Assembly: GCA_031548365.1 (NCBI GenBank)
Contig: JAVBRD010000007.1
Location: 6,039 to 70,038 of the forward strand
Length of the DNA stretch: 64,000 nt
From: JAVBRD01 sp031548365
Lineage (GTDB): Bacteria; Bacillota; Clostridia; Christensenellales; UBA1750
Direction: 5' to 3'
The notes beneath the pieces were generated by a model, which had not been told where the DNA came from, searched no databases, and saw only the letters and a program-made list of their open reading frames with translations. Numbering within the stretch: the first letter of the stretch is position 1; the number at the start of each line of letters is the position of its first letter. The position numbers and the translations under genes were made by a program. This document shows, piece after piece, positions 34,870 through 43,666 of the stretch.

Positions 34870-36204
34870 TCACCTAGCCTCTGTTGTTGTGGATAAACGC
34901 TTTACTCTGTTTTCCGCCAAGTGGTCGAGCGTGGCGAGCACTAAAAGCAAAAGTGTCGTTAGGAGATAACCAACCCTGAATTGCGCAAACTGGAGACCTC
35001 CGAACAATGGCACCGCGAGGATCGCGGGCCGCAGAAATGATCCGAGCACGGGACCGACCAACAGCCCGATGCCCACCACCGCGATATACATGCTCTCATA
35101 CAGGGAGCTGCCTTCGCGCGGTATGAGCAGGTAGCGGCGCGAAAAAATTGCGATGTTGAACGTGGCATTGCCCGCCGCCGAAAATACATACGCGATCGGG
35201 ATGACAAACCGCATGAGCTGGGGGGGCGTAAAGCCCCAAATGAAGATCTCCGTGCCCATCAACAGAAACGCCGCCTGCATCATACGCGTTGGCCCAAAAC
35301 GATCCTGAAGCCTTCCCACGCTGCGGTACGCGATAAACTGATACACTGCGGACAGAGAGGACATGATGGTGATGTATGTGTAGCTCAGCTGGAGGTATCT
35401 GAGCATATAGACCTGCGTAATTGCACACGACATCTGCACAATCACATAGAAGAAAAAGACGACGGACAGGTAGCGGACAAACTGCGGATTCCTGATCGGG
35501 ACCGTGAACATGCTCTTGATGCTCGGGCGTGGGGATGGCGCGTACAACGGCTCTTCCATACGGCTGAAGTAGTAGATTTCGAGAAACCCGAAAACCATGG
35601 ACATGAAGAACACAACGCCGTACGCAAAGAACGAACGCCCGAGGGCGTCAAGCAGCACACCCGCACACGGCGGGAGCGCGACCGACACCATCAAGGCGAA
35701 CATTTGCCTGGTCGATGTGTACCTCCCGCGAATTTCTTTCGGTACGACCGCGGCAAACCAGATGTTGAGCGCAACCGTGGTGGACGATGTCAAAAGGCAC
35801 GCAAGCGTAGAGAGCATGACGAATGTCGGTTGCTGCGCGCGCGACGGAAGCGCGGCGGTCAGCGACAGCCCAAAGATCAACACGCGGGCGCAGGACAGCA
35901 TCGTAAGGATGGTGCGCTTCCGGCGCGCGATTCTTTCCCATAAAAGCGGAGCGAAAATGGCTACAATGCCGATGATGTTCGGAAAGAGCGCGATGATCGA
36001 GGTAAGCGACTCGCTGAAACCAAGCTTGAGCATCAGCCCGTTAAGGATCGACATGGTTGATAGAAAGTTGGCGGCCGTAAGCGCAAGACACTGCTGTATA
36101 AACAAGCGGTGCTGTTCCTTGAGCGGATGATTGAGCAGCTCAGGGTCGTTGTTGTAGAAAAGGCCATGGATCAGTTTCTGCATCACGGGCGTCAACGCCT
36201 CCAT
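34870..36204 (-). CDS. MFS-type membrane transporter
   Basis: The 444-residue protein has about 12 membrane helices with the major facilitator pattern: a basic loop LLWERIARRKRT after helix 2 or 3, and VGRLQDRFGPTRMM in the second half as the equivalent loop. Soluble extensions are at the N-terminus (about 35 residues) and the middle. Direction and substrate are unknown. As first gene of the operon with URO-D-fold and radical SAM proteins, it may import the substrate they process. The exact start is uncertain, since a GGAGG lies just inside the ATG used here. Confidence 0.8.
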   Translation of the reverse strand: MEALTPVMQKLIHGLFYNNDPELLNHPLKEQHRLFIQQCLALTAANFLSTMSILNGLMLKLGFSESLTSIIALFPNIIGIVAIFAPLLWERIARRKRTILTMLSCARVLIFGLSLTAALPSRAQQPTFVMLSTLACLLTSSTTVALNIWFAAVVPKEIRGRYTSTRQMFALMVSVALPPCAGVLLDALGRSFFAYGVVFFMSMVFGFLEIYYFSRMEEPLYAPSPRPSIKSMFTVPIRNPQFVRYLSVVFFFYVIVQMSCAITQVYMLRYLQLSYTYITIMSSLSAVYQFIAYRSVGRLQDRFGPTRMMQAAFLLMGTEIFIWGFTPPQLMRFVIPIAYVFSAAGNATFNIAIFSRRYLLIPREGSSLYESMYIAVVGIGLLVGPVLGSFLRPAILAVPLFGGLQFAQFRVGYLLTTLLLLVLATLDHLAENRVKRLSTTTEAR

Positions 36205-36223
36205 CAGCCAGCTTATCGGCGAT

Positions 36224-36232
36224 ATTATACCA
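36224..36232 (-). promoter_or_regulatory. Extended -10 promoter of the MFS-led operon
   Basis: TGGTATAAT on the minus strand gives a TG-extended perfect -10, 20 bases ahead of the MFS start. No good -35 is seen. Confidence 0.5.
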
Positions 36233-36341
36233 CACCGGCGCGCAAGGCGATACGGTCAAACGCATTCACAGCCACGATCCCATCCCTTTTACTCCGTTCG
36301 TTTCTATCCGAACAATCTAAAACGTTCGTCTATACAAGCGG

Positions 36342-36369
36342 TTGACACCAAAGCGGCTCATGCTAGAAT
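36342..36369 (+). promoter_or_regulatory. Sigma-A promoter of guaA
   Basis: TTGACA (36342-36347), 16-base spacer, and TAGAAT (36364-36369). The leader to guaA is short (about 25 bases), leaving no room for a purine riboswitch. Confidence 0.75.
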
Positions 36370-36399
36370 GGACAGGAACCGTGATAAGGAGCTGATTCC

Positions 36400-37920
36400 G
36401 TGAAGAAAATTATTATTTTGGATTTTGGCGGGCAAACGACCCAGCTGTTCGCGAGGAGAATCCGCGAGGCTGAAGTGTATAGCGAAGTCATACCCTATGA
36501 CGCACCAATCGACCGGCTGTCTTCTCCCGATATCGCCGGCATCATCTTATCCGATGCGGCTTCTACGATAGGAATGGACGCCCCGGTGCTTGATCCGAAT
36601 CTTTTATCACTTGGAAAGCCACTGCTGGGCGTAGCATACGGCGCGGTGCTTCTGGCGCGTGCCGCAGGTGCGCAAATGGGCGAAAAAAAAGGTGAGATGG
36701 GCATTGCGCCATTGAGAACCGCGGGCGGCGCTTTGCATCAAAGCATACCCGGATCCAGTGACGTTTGGATGTCTCCTGGTGAATCCATCCTCTCCCTCCC
36801 CGCTGAATTTACCGTGACCGCGTCCACTCCCGGTTGCCCCATTGCGGCGTTTGAGTGCGCCCAGCGCGGTGTCTACGCGGTCATGTATCATCCCGAAAGC
36901 GCGCCAACGGTTTGCGGCGCGCAAATTATCAGCAACTTCATTTTCGCCGTCTGTGGCTGCGAGAATGACTGGATTGTGGCCGATCTCAAAACCCAGCTGA
37001 TCGACGAAGTCAAGGCCCTTTGCGGAGACAAACCGGTTCTGTCAGCGCTCTCCGGCGGCGTCGATTCCGCTGTCGCGTCCGTGCTTGTGAGCAAGGCCAT
37101 CGGTGACAAGCTGACGTGCGTGTTTGTTGATCACGGACTTTTGCGTAAGGACGAAGCCAAACAAGTGCTGGATGTTTATCGCAACCAGTTCGGCATGAAC
37201 CTGGTGTTCGTCGACGCGCGCGAGCGTTTCCTTGGCAAACTCAAGGGCGTGACCGACCCAGAGCAAAAACGCAAAATCATTGGCGAGGAGTTCATCCGCG
37301 TCTTTGAAGAGGAAGCCGGTAAGCTCGGCAACCCCACACACCTGGTGCAGGGCACGATATATCCGGATATTATCGAGTCGGGCGTGGGGCATTCTAAAAC
37401 CATCAAGAGCCACCACAACGTGGGCGGACTACCCAAGAACATGAAGTTCACCACGCTTGTCGAGCCTCTCAAGTATTTGTTTAAAGACGAAGTCCGGAAA
37501 CTGGGCCTTACGCTGGGAATTCCTGAGGACCAGGTTTTCCGTCAGCCATTCCCCGGCCCAGGACTTGGCGTACGTGTGTTGGGCGAGATAACTGAGGATA
37601 AACTGCGAATGGTTCGCGAAAGCGACGCCATCCTGCGCGAGGAAATAGCCGCAGCCGGTCTTGACCGCGACATCTGGCAGTATTTCACCGCGCTTCCGGG
37701 CGTCCGCTCTGTCGGAGCCTCAAGCGATGGCCGCACGTATGAGCAACTCATCGTCATCCGCGCAATCACGACGACGGACGTCATGACAGCCGACGTCGCA
37801 CGCATCCCCTATGATTTGCTCATAAAAATCTCCAACCGGATTGCAGCCGAGGTCTCTGGGGTCAACCGCGTAGCGTATGACATCACCCAGAAACCACCAG
37901 GCACTGTGGAGTGGGAATAA
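36400..37920 (+). CDS. guaA: GMP synthase with a degenerate glutaminase domain
   Basis: The 506-residue protein has the normal two-part architecture. The ATP-pyrophosphatase half is intact, with SGGVDS at 218-223, FVDHGLLRKDE, QGTIYPDIIES, and the C-terminal GMP-synthetase dimerisation domain ending in TVEWE. The N-terminal class I glutaminase half keeps the opening ILDFGGQTTQLFARRIRE and the HPE motif (H164, E166), but the catalytic cysteine is replaced by alanine (A79 in GVAYG). The usual SGGP loop reads SDAAS, and the usual MSHGD reads MSPGE (P126). It should therefore make GMP from XMP, ATP and free ammonia rather than glutamine, unless a separate glutaminase supplies ammonia. GTG start after AAGGAG. 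Confidence 0.93.
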   Translation: MKKIIILDFGGQTTQLFARRIREAEVYSEVIPYDAPIDRLSSPDIAGIILSDAASTIGMDAPVLDPNLLSLGKPLLGVAYGAVLLARAAGAQMGEKKGEMGIAPLRTAGGALHQSIPGSSDVWMSPGESILSLPAEFTVTASTPGCPIAAFECAQRGVYAVMYHPESAPTVCGAQIISNFIFAVCGCENDWIVADLKTQLIDEVKALCGDKPVLSALSGGVDSAVASVLVSKAIGDKLTCVFVDHGLLRKDEAKQVLDVYRNQFGMNLVFVDARERFLGKLKGVTDPEQKRKIIGEEFIRVFEEEAGKLGNPTHLVQGTIYPDIIESGVGHSKTIKSHHNVGGLPKNMKFTTLVEPLKYLFKDEVRKLGLTLGIPEDQVFRQPFPGPGLGVRVLGEITEDKLRMVRESDAILREEIAAAGLDRDIWQYFTALPGVRSVGASSDGRTYEQLIVIRAITTTDVMTADVARIPYDLLIKISNRIAAEVSGVNRVAYDITQKPPGTVEWE

Positions 37921-38092
37921 GATACGAAGCCCAGAATTCCCTGTAACTCAGGACTTTTGAGGCTTAAAATCGCAACACGATAACAGGAGTCAGTTTTTGG
38001 TTTATACTGTTCATTGCCGTATAGCAGCATATGAGGCTAATGTTGCTGTCCCTCAGGTTTTATTTTCGTCATGGAAAGCAAACAGTGTAAAC

Positions 38093-38107
38093 TTCTGATA
38101 ATCAGAA
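38093..38107. repeat. Short perfect inverted repeat ahead of the first sensor kinase
   Basis: TTCTGAT-A-ATCAGAA lies 12 bases upstream of the kinase start, in a 199-base AT-rich gap after guaA. It could be an operator; no clear promoter was seen around it. Confidence 0.35.
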
Positions 38108-38119
38108 AGAGAGTGACTC

Positions 38120-39490
38120 ATGTTTTCGGAGTTTGCGTACTCAGGGACTATGCAGATTATTCTGATGCTGTTTTCATTTGGATACTGTTTTATTCTAATG
38201 TATTTTATTGCTAAACTTATACTTCGTATATATGGAGAAGCTGCAAGCTTTAAGCAGAAAGCGCTTTTTGCATTTTTGACAGGAACAGTTTTGCTGTCTT
38301 TTTTGGTATATGCGGTATATTTCATCGGAGGCATGGCGTCGTTCACCAGGATAACATACATATTCATGCTTGCGCCCAATCCCATTTCCGCGCTCCTTTA
38401 CTGTTACCTGGGGATTAAGATCCTAAGACTTTCCCCAATACGCTGTATAGAAGTGATGGGAAATGTGTATCTGTATTTCTCGTGTGTTCATAGTATGACC
38501 ATGCTCATTGGGGCGATTTTTTTCGTGCAGCCGGATGCGCAAAGGTTTAATTATTTGGTTGACGCCATGATGTACGTATGCAACTTGATTGTTTTTTTCC
38601 TCATATTCAGATTGACGTGGAGCGTCATCGATCGAAAACCGGATTTGATGATTCCCAAGACGGACCGTTTTGCGGATCCAAAAAAAGACCTGCGCATATT
38701 TACCTTAAATGCGCTCGTCATTTATTGTGTCCAGGTTATCACACCGCTTGCAATACCAAACATTGTGGCTGCGAACACTGTGAGTTTTATCATCTTGCTT
38801 TTATTTTTTGCAGCAACTCTTTTACTGAGCATGTACCGGCACACAAAGGCGGATATTCGCAACAAGGATGCCCACATTAATGCCCTTATCAAGAGTTCTG
38901 ACGAATTTCGTGCAATAAAACATGATTTCTACAATATTCTACAGACATACAATGGTTATTTTGCAATTGAGGATTATCAAGCGTGCAAAAAATACCATCA
39001 GTCTCTCGTTCATATCACTACCCAGACAGGTGAATCGTTGGACTTAAGCCGCCGAATGAGTGAAAATCCCTCACTCATATCACTGCTGCTGGACAAGCGA
39101 ACGATTGCAGATAAAATGGACATTCAAATGAGCCTGTCCGTCGCTTGCCCCCTTTCGAATCTTCCTATCCGGGAGGTTGATCTTTGCCGCGTCATAGCCT
39201 GTCTGTTGGATAATGCGATTGAAGCGGCCAATAAGACGGTACAAAGGCGTGTGTCATTTATCTCCACACTCCAAAAAGGCAGCTCGACACTCATCATTAT
39301 CGCGAACAGTTCGCCAGAGTTGCCTGATGATGCGCAAATATTCAAAGCAGGCGCATCCACGAAAAAGGGGCATCAAGGTGTCGGGCTAAACAATGTACGT
39401 AAAATCATCGAGCGATACACTAACTGTGCCTTTAAAATAAATTACTACAATTCTGAGGTGACTGCCTATGTTGAACTCGGACAAAAATAA
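38120..39490 (+). CDS. GHKL-type membrane sensor histidine kinase 1
   Basis: The 456-residue protein has about six or seven membrane helices in residues 10-240, a short coiled linker, and a cytoplasmic kinase core resembling the Spo0B/AgrC/DcuS group. The phospho-acceptor is H268 in AIKHDFYNILQTYNGYF. N365 in LLDNAIEAA is the N-box, and TKKGHQGVGLNN at 414-425 is the G-box and lid, so it looks active. No PAS or other sensing domain is present; the membrane part must sense the signal. Base composition is clearly more AT-rich than the flanking genes. The stop lies inside the start region of the receiver gene, indicating coupling. Confidence 0.85.
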   Translation: MFSEFAYSGTMQIILMLFSFGYCFILMYFIAKLILRIYGEAASFKQKALFAFLTGTVLLSFLVYAVYFIGGMASFTRITYIFMLAPNPISALLYCYLGIKILRLSPIRCIEVMGNVYLYFSCVHSMTMLIGAIFFVQPDAQRFNYLVDAMMYVCNLIVFFLIFRLTWSVIDRKPDLMIPKTDRFADPKKDLRIFTLNALVIYCVQVITPLAIPNIVAANTVSFIILLLFFAATLLLSMYRHTKADIRNKDAHINALIKSSDEFRAIKHDFYNILQTYNGYFAIEDYQACKKYHQSLVHITTQTGESLDLSRRMSENPSLISLLLDKRTIADKMDIQMSLSVACPLSNLPIREVDLCRVIACLLDNAIEAANKTVQRRVSFISTLQKGSSTLIIIANSSPELPDDAQIFKAGASTKKGHQGVGLNNVRKIIERYTNCAFKINYYNSEVTAYVELGQK

Positions 39491-39902
39491 TTCAGGATGT
39501 GAATATATGGACGTGGTTTTGAAAGAAAAGAAGATCAAATGTCTTGTAGCAGAGGATAATATTCATGTTACGGATATTATTGCCATTTTTTTTAGTAGAA
39601 ACGGGATTGAATGTGATATAGCTGAAAATGGGCAAATCGGATTGCAAATGTATCTGCAAAACCCTGAGAAATATCATGTGATCTTTTGCGATTTACAGAT
39701 GCCGGTTATGGACGGAACTGAAATGATGCATCGGATTCGAAACAGCGGAACACACACAGCCTTGTCGACACCGATCGTCGCTATGTCAGGAACGATCACC
39801 GGAGAGGTGATTAGCAAAGAGCGATTCAGTTATCTATTAAGGAAGCCTTTTGAGCTAAATTGCTTATTGAATGTTATCGAAGAGCTGATTCAGGAAGCTT
39901 GA
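39468..39902 (+). CDS. receiver-only response regulator (Spo0F-like architecture)
   Basis: The protein is a single REC domain of about 120 residues plus a short N-terminal extension, with no DNA-binding or other output domain. The phosphorylation pocket is complete: E29 and D30 (AEDN), the acceptor D75 (FCDLQMPVMDG), the switch Ser/Thr in AMSGT, and the lysine in RKPF. Stand-alone receivers such as Spo0F act as phosphate carriers in phosphorelays, which fits a cluster of three kinases. The first ATG follows GAGGTG and overlaps kinase 1 by 23 bases; an ATG at 39507 is an alternative giving 131 residues. Confidence 0.88.
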   Translation: MLNSDKNNSGCEYMDVVLKEKKIKCLVAEDNIHVTDIIAIFFSRNGIECDIAENGQIGLQMYLQNPEKYHVIFCDLQMPVMDGTEMMHRIRNSGTHTALSTPIVAMSGTITGEVISKERFSYLLRKPFELNCLLNVIEELIQEA

Positions 39903-39922
39903 GTACGTATGAGGTGATATGC

Positions 39923-41284
39923 TTGTGGATTCTGTATTTTGACTTTGCGTACTCTGTTCAGATGCAGATAATTCTTGCCGTTGTGACTTTCATTGAAACA
40001 TTCTTGACGATGTTAATGATATCAAATGTTATTATGGCTGTTTTCAAAGTGAACATAAGTAGAAAGCAAAAGCTATTGTTTATTTTTGTTAATGGTACTC
40101 TTTTACAGACTCTGTTTGTGTACATAATATACTTTATTGGCGGTATGTTGTCATTCAGTCCATTTATATACCTTTTGGTCGTAAATGTAAACCCATTAGC
40201 TGCACTGGTTTATTACTACAGTGCGCTTCGGATATTCAAGCTTTCCAATGAACGTTCCGTAAAGCTTATGAGCTACATGTTTCTGTTTTGGGCCATGAAA
40301 GTCACCCTTGGCAGGCTGATCGCTATCATATGTTATGTAGATCCTGATCCAAGATACAATTATCTTATGGATGCCGTTCAGCAAGCGGCGGGGCTCCTGA
40401 TGTTTTTTCTGTTGTACAAAATCGTGCTGTACATATTGGGCAAAACGCACGTAAGCCTCAAATTCTCTGACAATATGTTTTTCAACAAGAGAAAAGAACT
40501 GATTATCTACTTCCTGGCCGCTACAATGATTTTCGCGATCAATGTAATCATACCAAGCATTGTAGCGGAGCAAATCGCCGCGAATACTATTGTTATTTTG
40601 ATTACTCTTCTCTACACGGTTATCAGCATTTGCATTGATATCGTCGTTTACAATAAACAGGCCGACAGTAACCGGGATGCGCATATCGGAGCGCTTTTCA
40701 GGGGCATGGAGGAGCTGCGTGGCGTAAAGCACGACTTTAACAACATACTCCAAACATACAGCGGGTATCTGGAACTAAAGGAATACGAAAAACTAAAAGT
40801 TTACCATGACTCGTTGATTATGGCAACATCCCACGCCGGAAACATTGCGGAACTCACACGAAAAATGCACGAAAATCCGACACTCATATCGCTCCTCATC
40901 AGCAAGATCGAAGCTGCTGAAAACCTGAGCGTAAAGCTGCTCCTCTCAGTAAAATGCAGTTTGGATAATCTCTATATAGACAATATGGACATCGCGAAAA
41001 TTCTGATGAACCTATTAGACAATGCGATTGAAGCCGCTAGTTGTTCGGAGCAGCGGAAAGCGTACCTCACGGTTGAAAAGCAGAACAATGATGAAAAAAT
41101 AATTATTGTGACCAACAGTACACCGGCTGCTTTCACAAAAAACACTGTGACAGCGCCGGGAGGTGATGACATGCGCATTTTGACAGTTCGCGAAATACTT
41201 TGCAAATACTGCAACTGCTCGTTCCAAATTGAACATCGCGGTCAGGAAATGTCCGCCTATGTTAAGCTTCGTAATGCAAAATGA
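39923..41284 (+). CDS. GHKL-type membrane sensor protein 2, ATP-lid region degenerate
   Basis: This 453-residue relative of kinase 1 has the same membrane layout and keeps the phospho-acceptor H270 (GVKHDFNNILQTYSGYL) and the N-box LLDNAIEAA. The conserved lid and G-box of its two neighbours (TKKGHQGVGL) is replaced by VTAPGGDDMRILTV, so nucleotide binding is doubtful. It may act as a phosphotransferase like Spo0B, or as a partner of kinase 1 or 3. TTG at 39923 is used because AGGTGA lies upstream and the resulting N-terminus (ILYFDFAYSVQMQIIL) matches kinase 1. Reading from the earlier in-frame ATG would overlap the receiver gene by 43 bases. Confidence 0.8.
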   Translation: MWILYFDFAYSVQMQIILAVVTFIETFLTMLMISNVIMAVFKVNISRKQKLLFIFVNGTLLQTLFVYIIYFIGGMLSFSPFIYLLVVNVNPLAALVYYYSALRIFKLSNERSVKLMSYMFLFWAMKVTLGRLIAIICYVDPDPRYNYLMDAVQQAAGLLMFFLLYKIVLYILGKTHVSLKFSDNMFFNKRKELIIYFLAATMIFAINVIIPSIVAEQIAANTIVILITLLYTVISICIDIVVYNKQADSNRDAHIGALFRGMEELRGVKHDFNNILQTYSGYLELKEYEKLKVYHDSLIMATSHAGNIAELTRKMHENPTLISLLISKIEAAENLSVKLLLSVKCSLDNLYIDNMDIAKILMNLLDNAIEAASCSEQRKAYLTVEKQNNDEKIIIVTNSTPAAFTKNTVTAPGGDDMRILTVREILCKYCNCSFQIEHRGQEMSAYVKLRNAK

Positions 41285-41395
41285 CCTGTTATGATTTTCA
41301 CTTTCTTGATTACATGAATAAATGACGGAGTCCAATCTCCTCGGTTTGATAAGTGAATCTGTGCGATGGGCATCTCAATAGATGCGGAGGTTACG

Positions 41396-42772
41396 ATGGG
41401 AATTTTCAACATGTCCCCATACTCAGATGACATGCGCAACATCGTATTGTGCGTCGCATTTATTTATAGACTCGTTCTTATGTACGCAAAGTTTGGAATG
41501 CATTTGCGCATGGGAGAAGTTTCGCTTAAGAGGCTGGAAAAGAATGTTATTGTCTTAATCCTCGCCTGCCTTGCATTTTTGGTGGATATTTACAAGTACT
41601 TATTGGCGGACACGTCAGCGATGCATAAGGCTTTACCTATTGTGGCCTCGGTTCCAGGCGTAATCATTACTGTTTCCCTGTGGGCATATTTTGTTAAGGC
41701 GCTTCGTTTTAAACCCCTGCACGCGTTTGAGATATCGGTTTACACACATCTTTATTTCCAGACGGTCACCGGAGTGATACAAATGATTGACACAATAATT
41801 TTTGCTCAGAATCCAAATCACATGAATTATGCCGTCTGCTTAGCCATGTACGGCGTGAACTTTGTTGTCTCAATCGCTATTTATGGCTTGATGTACCAGA
41901 TGCTTGATGGGAAACCGAGATTCTTAATTGTCAAGGGCATGGGAGAGGAAGCGTCAAATAAAAGCATTTGGTTCCCCATTTTTCAACTGTGCTTTATTTT
42001 CATTTGCTCGGCATATATCATGTTCTTTATTCCCCAAACGGTGCTGGGCAGTTTTTTGAATTTATGCATGCTAGTCCTGTTTTCGGCATTTTGTATTTCG
42101 TTAAAATGCAACCGCTATGCTCAGGCGGAAATCCGAGAGAAAGACAGGCAGATGGAATCTTTGTTTAACAGCATAAACCAGTTCAGTGCTATAAAACATG
42201 ATTTCTACAATATACTTCATACATATAATGGCTATTTTGAACTAGGAGATCTGGATGCGTGCAAGCGCTATCACAAATCCTTGGTCGAAATCACGACAAG
42301 AGCCGGAGATTTACTCGACCTGAGTCGCCGCGCTGTTGAGCATCCCGCATTGGTCTCACTTTTACTCAATAAGCACGAACAGGCCGAACGAATAAGAGTA
42401 AGCATGGATGTTTCATTGGAGTGTCCGCTTTCTCAGCTCCCTGTCGAAGACATTGACATTTGCCGTGTCATCGCGTGCCTGCTGGATAATGCCATTGAGG
42501 CTGCAACCGAAACAGAACAAAAGAGGGTGACTTTCACAATCGCGCATGATAAAGAAATGCAGAAAAAAACCATTACCATTACAAACAGTTCAAGCAAGCC
42601 GATTGAGCTTTCAGAGGTGCTTACGCTTGGGTTTACGAGCAAAAAAGGACATCAAGGCGCAGGGCTTATCAATGTTAAAAAAATTATAGACAGATACCCA
42701 CATTGTGGACTGGAAATAAAAAACACCGATAGTGAGGTCGTAGTGTCGCTTAATGTTGCATGCCCAAAATAA
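41396..42772 (+). CDS. GHKL-type membrane sensor histidine kinase 3
   Basis: The 458-residue protein has about six membrane helices and a kinase core very similar to kinase 1, with AIKHDFYNILHTYNGYFELGD as the acceptor region, DLSRRAVEHPALVSLLL, the N-box LLDNAIEAA, and the G-box TSKKGHQGAGLINV. All core motifs look functional. Its membrane domain is more divergent than those of kinases 1 and 2, suggesting a different signal. ATG at 41396 follows GGAGG; an in-frame ATG ten codons earlier has no such site. A 111-base gap separates it from kinase 2. No receiver or peptide-signal gene is seen after it. Confidence 0.85.
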   Translation: MGIFNMSPYSDDMRNIVLCVAFIYRLVLMYAKFGMHLRMGEVSLKRLEKNVIVLILACLAFLVDIYKYLLADTSAMHKALPIVASVPGVIITVSLWAYFVKALRFKPLHAFEISVYTHLYFQTVTGVIQMIDTIIFAQNPNHMNYAVCLAMYGVNFVVSIAIYGLMYQMLDGKPRFLIVKGMGEEASNKSIWFPIFQLCFIFICSAYIMFFIPQTVLGSFLNLCMLVLFSAFCISLKCNRYAQAEIREKDRQMESLFNSINQFSAIKHDFYNILHTYNGYFELGDLDACKRYHKSLVEITTRAGDLLDLSRRAVEHPALVSLLLNKHEQAERIRVSMDVSLECPLSQLPVEDIDICRVIACLLDNAIEAATETEQKRVTFTIAHDKEMQKKTITITNSSSKPIELSEVLTLGFTSKKGHQGAGLINVKKIIDRYPHCGLEIKNTDSEVVVSLNVACPK

Positions 42773-42810
42773 ATATGCGGAATGTGATATGCGTTAATAC
42801 AGAAAAGTGT

Positions 42811-42816
42811 TATAAT
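42811..42816 (+). promoter_or_regulatory. Possible -10 element upstream of hisH
   Basis: TATAAT at 42811-42816 with no clear -35. The 259-base stretch 42773-43031 otherwise holds no gene and no leader motif I recognise. Confidence 0.3.
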
Positions 42817-43031
42817 CTTCTTAGCAACAATCTGACAGCCAAAAACGGATAGCACTTACTCTATGGATAACTATTGCAACCAGCATACCACGAACCGTAG
42901 TATTTGAACATAAACGTTTAGTTTGCGCTTCGAGGGAGCGAGTGGAATAAGTGGGATGCCGTCAAACCACATCAAGAGATTGTGTTTGAGGCGGAAGATC
43001 ATCAAGTGAGAGGGAATTACAACAACGAACG

Positions 43032-43646
43032 ATGAACAAAAAAATCGCTATCATCGATTACGGTATGGGTAACCTGCACAGCGTAAAGAAGGCGTTTGAG
43101 CACATCGGCGCAGATTCTTTTTTTACGCGAGCACCGGTAGACCTGCGTCATGTCACACACATCATCCTGCCCGGCGTGGGTGCCTTTCGGGACGCCATCG
43201 CGGCGCTTGAAAGCACAGGCTTTTCCTCTGAGATCGTCTCGCGCGCACGCGCCGGCGTGCCCCTGCTCGGAATTTGCATCGGAATGCAGCTCCTGTTTGA
43301 TGTGAGCGAGGAGGACGGCATGCACTCAGGGCTTGCACTTTTGAACGGCCGAGTTACCCGCCTGAACACCAGTCTAAAAGTGCCTCACATCGGTTGGAAT
43401 ACGCTTGAGACGCGCGCGAGTTCACCCCTGTTTACTGGCATCCAGGAGCCTGTGTGTGCCTACTTTGTCCATTCCTACGCGGTTCACGACGAGGATCAGC
43501 CGTTCGTTGCAGCGACAACACACTACGGATGCGCATTTGTAAGCGCAGTCGCGCAAGATAACGTGTGTGGTTTTCAATATCATCCTGAAAAAAGCGACCT
43601 CGCTGGGCTCAAAATGCTGGACAACTTCGTACAGCATTATTCCTAA
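43032..43646 (+). CDS. hisH: imidazole glycerol phosphate synthase subunit HisH
   Basis: The 204-residue class I glutaminase subunit has the catalytic triad intact: C82 in [11 protein letters not shown], and H184 and E186 in QYHPEKS. MGNLHSV near residue 13 and PHIGWN also match. With HisF it makes imidazole glycerol phosphate and AICAR in histidine synthesis, supplying ammonia through a tunnel. hisF follows after 20 bases. The other his genes are not in the window. The ribosome-binding site is weak; the GAGAGG upstream is about 18 bases away. Base composition returns to the higher GC of the rest of the window here. Confidence 0.93.
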   Translation: MNKKIAIIDYGMGNLHSVKKAFEHIGADSFFTRAPVDLRHVTHIILPGVGAFRDAIAALESTGFSSEIVSRARAGVPLLGICIGMQLLFDVSEEDGMHSGLALLNGRVTRLNTSLKVPHIGWNTLETRASSPLFTGIQEPVCAYFVHSYAVHDEDQPFVAATTHYGCAFVSAVAQDNVCGFQYHPEKSDLAGLKMLDNFVQHYS

Positions 43647-43666
43647 AGAACAAGGAGTGTCTGCTC

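Noticed and set aside
42773..43031. A T-box or peptide-signal gene between kinase 3 and hisH
   Set aside because: No T-box core sequence was found, and the only short frames (14-16 codons) lack ribosome-binding sites or AgrD-like features.
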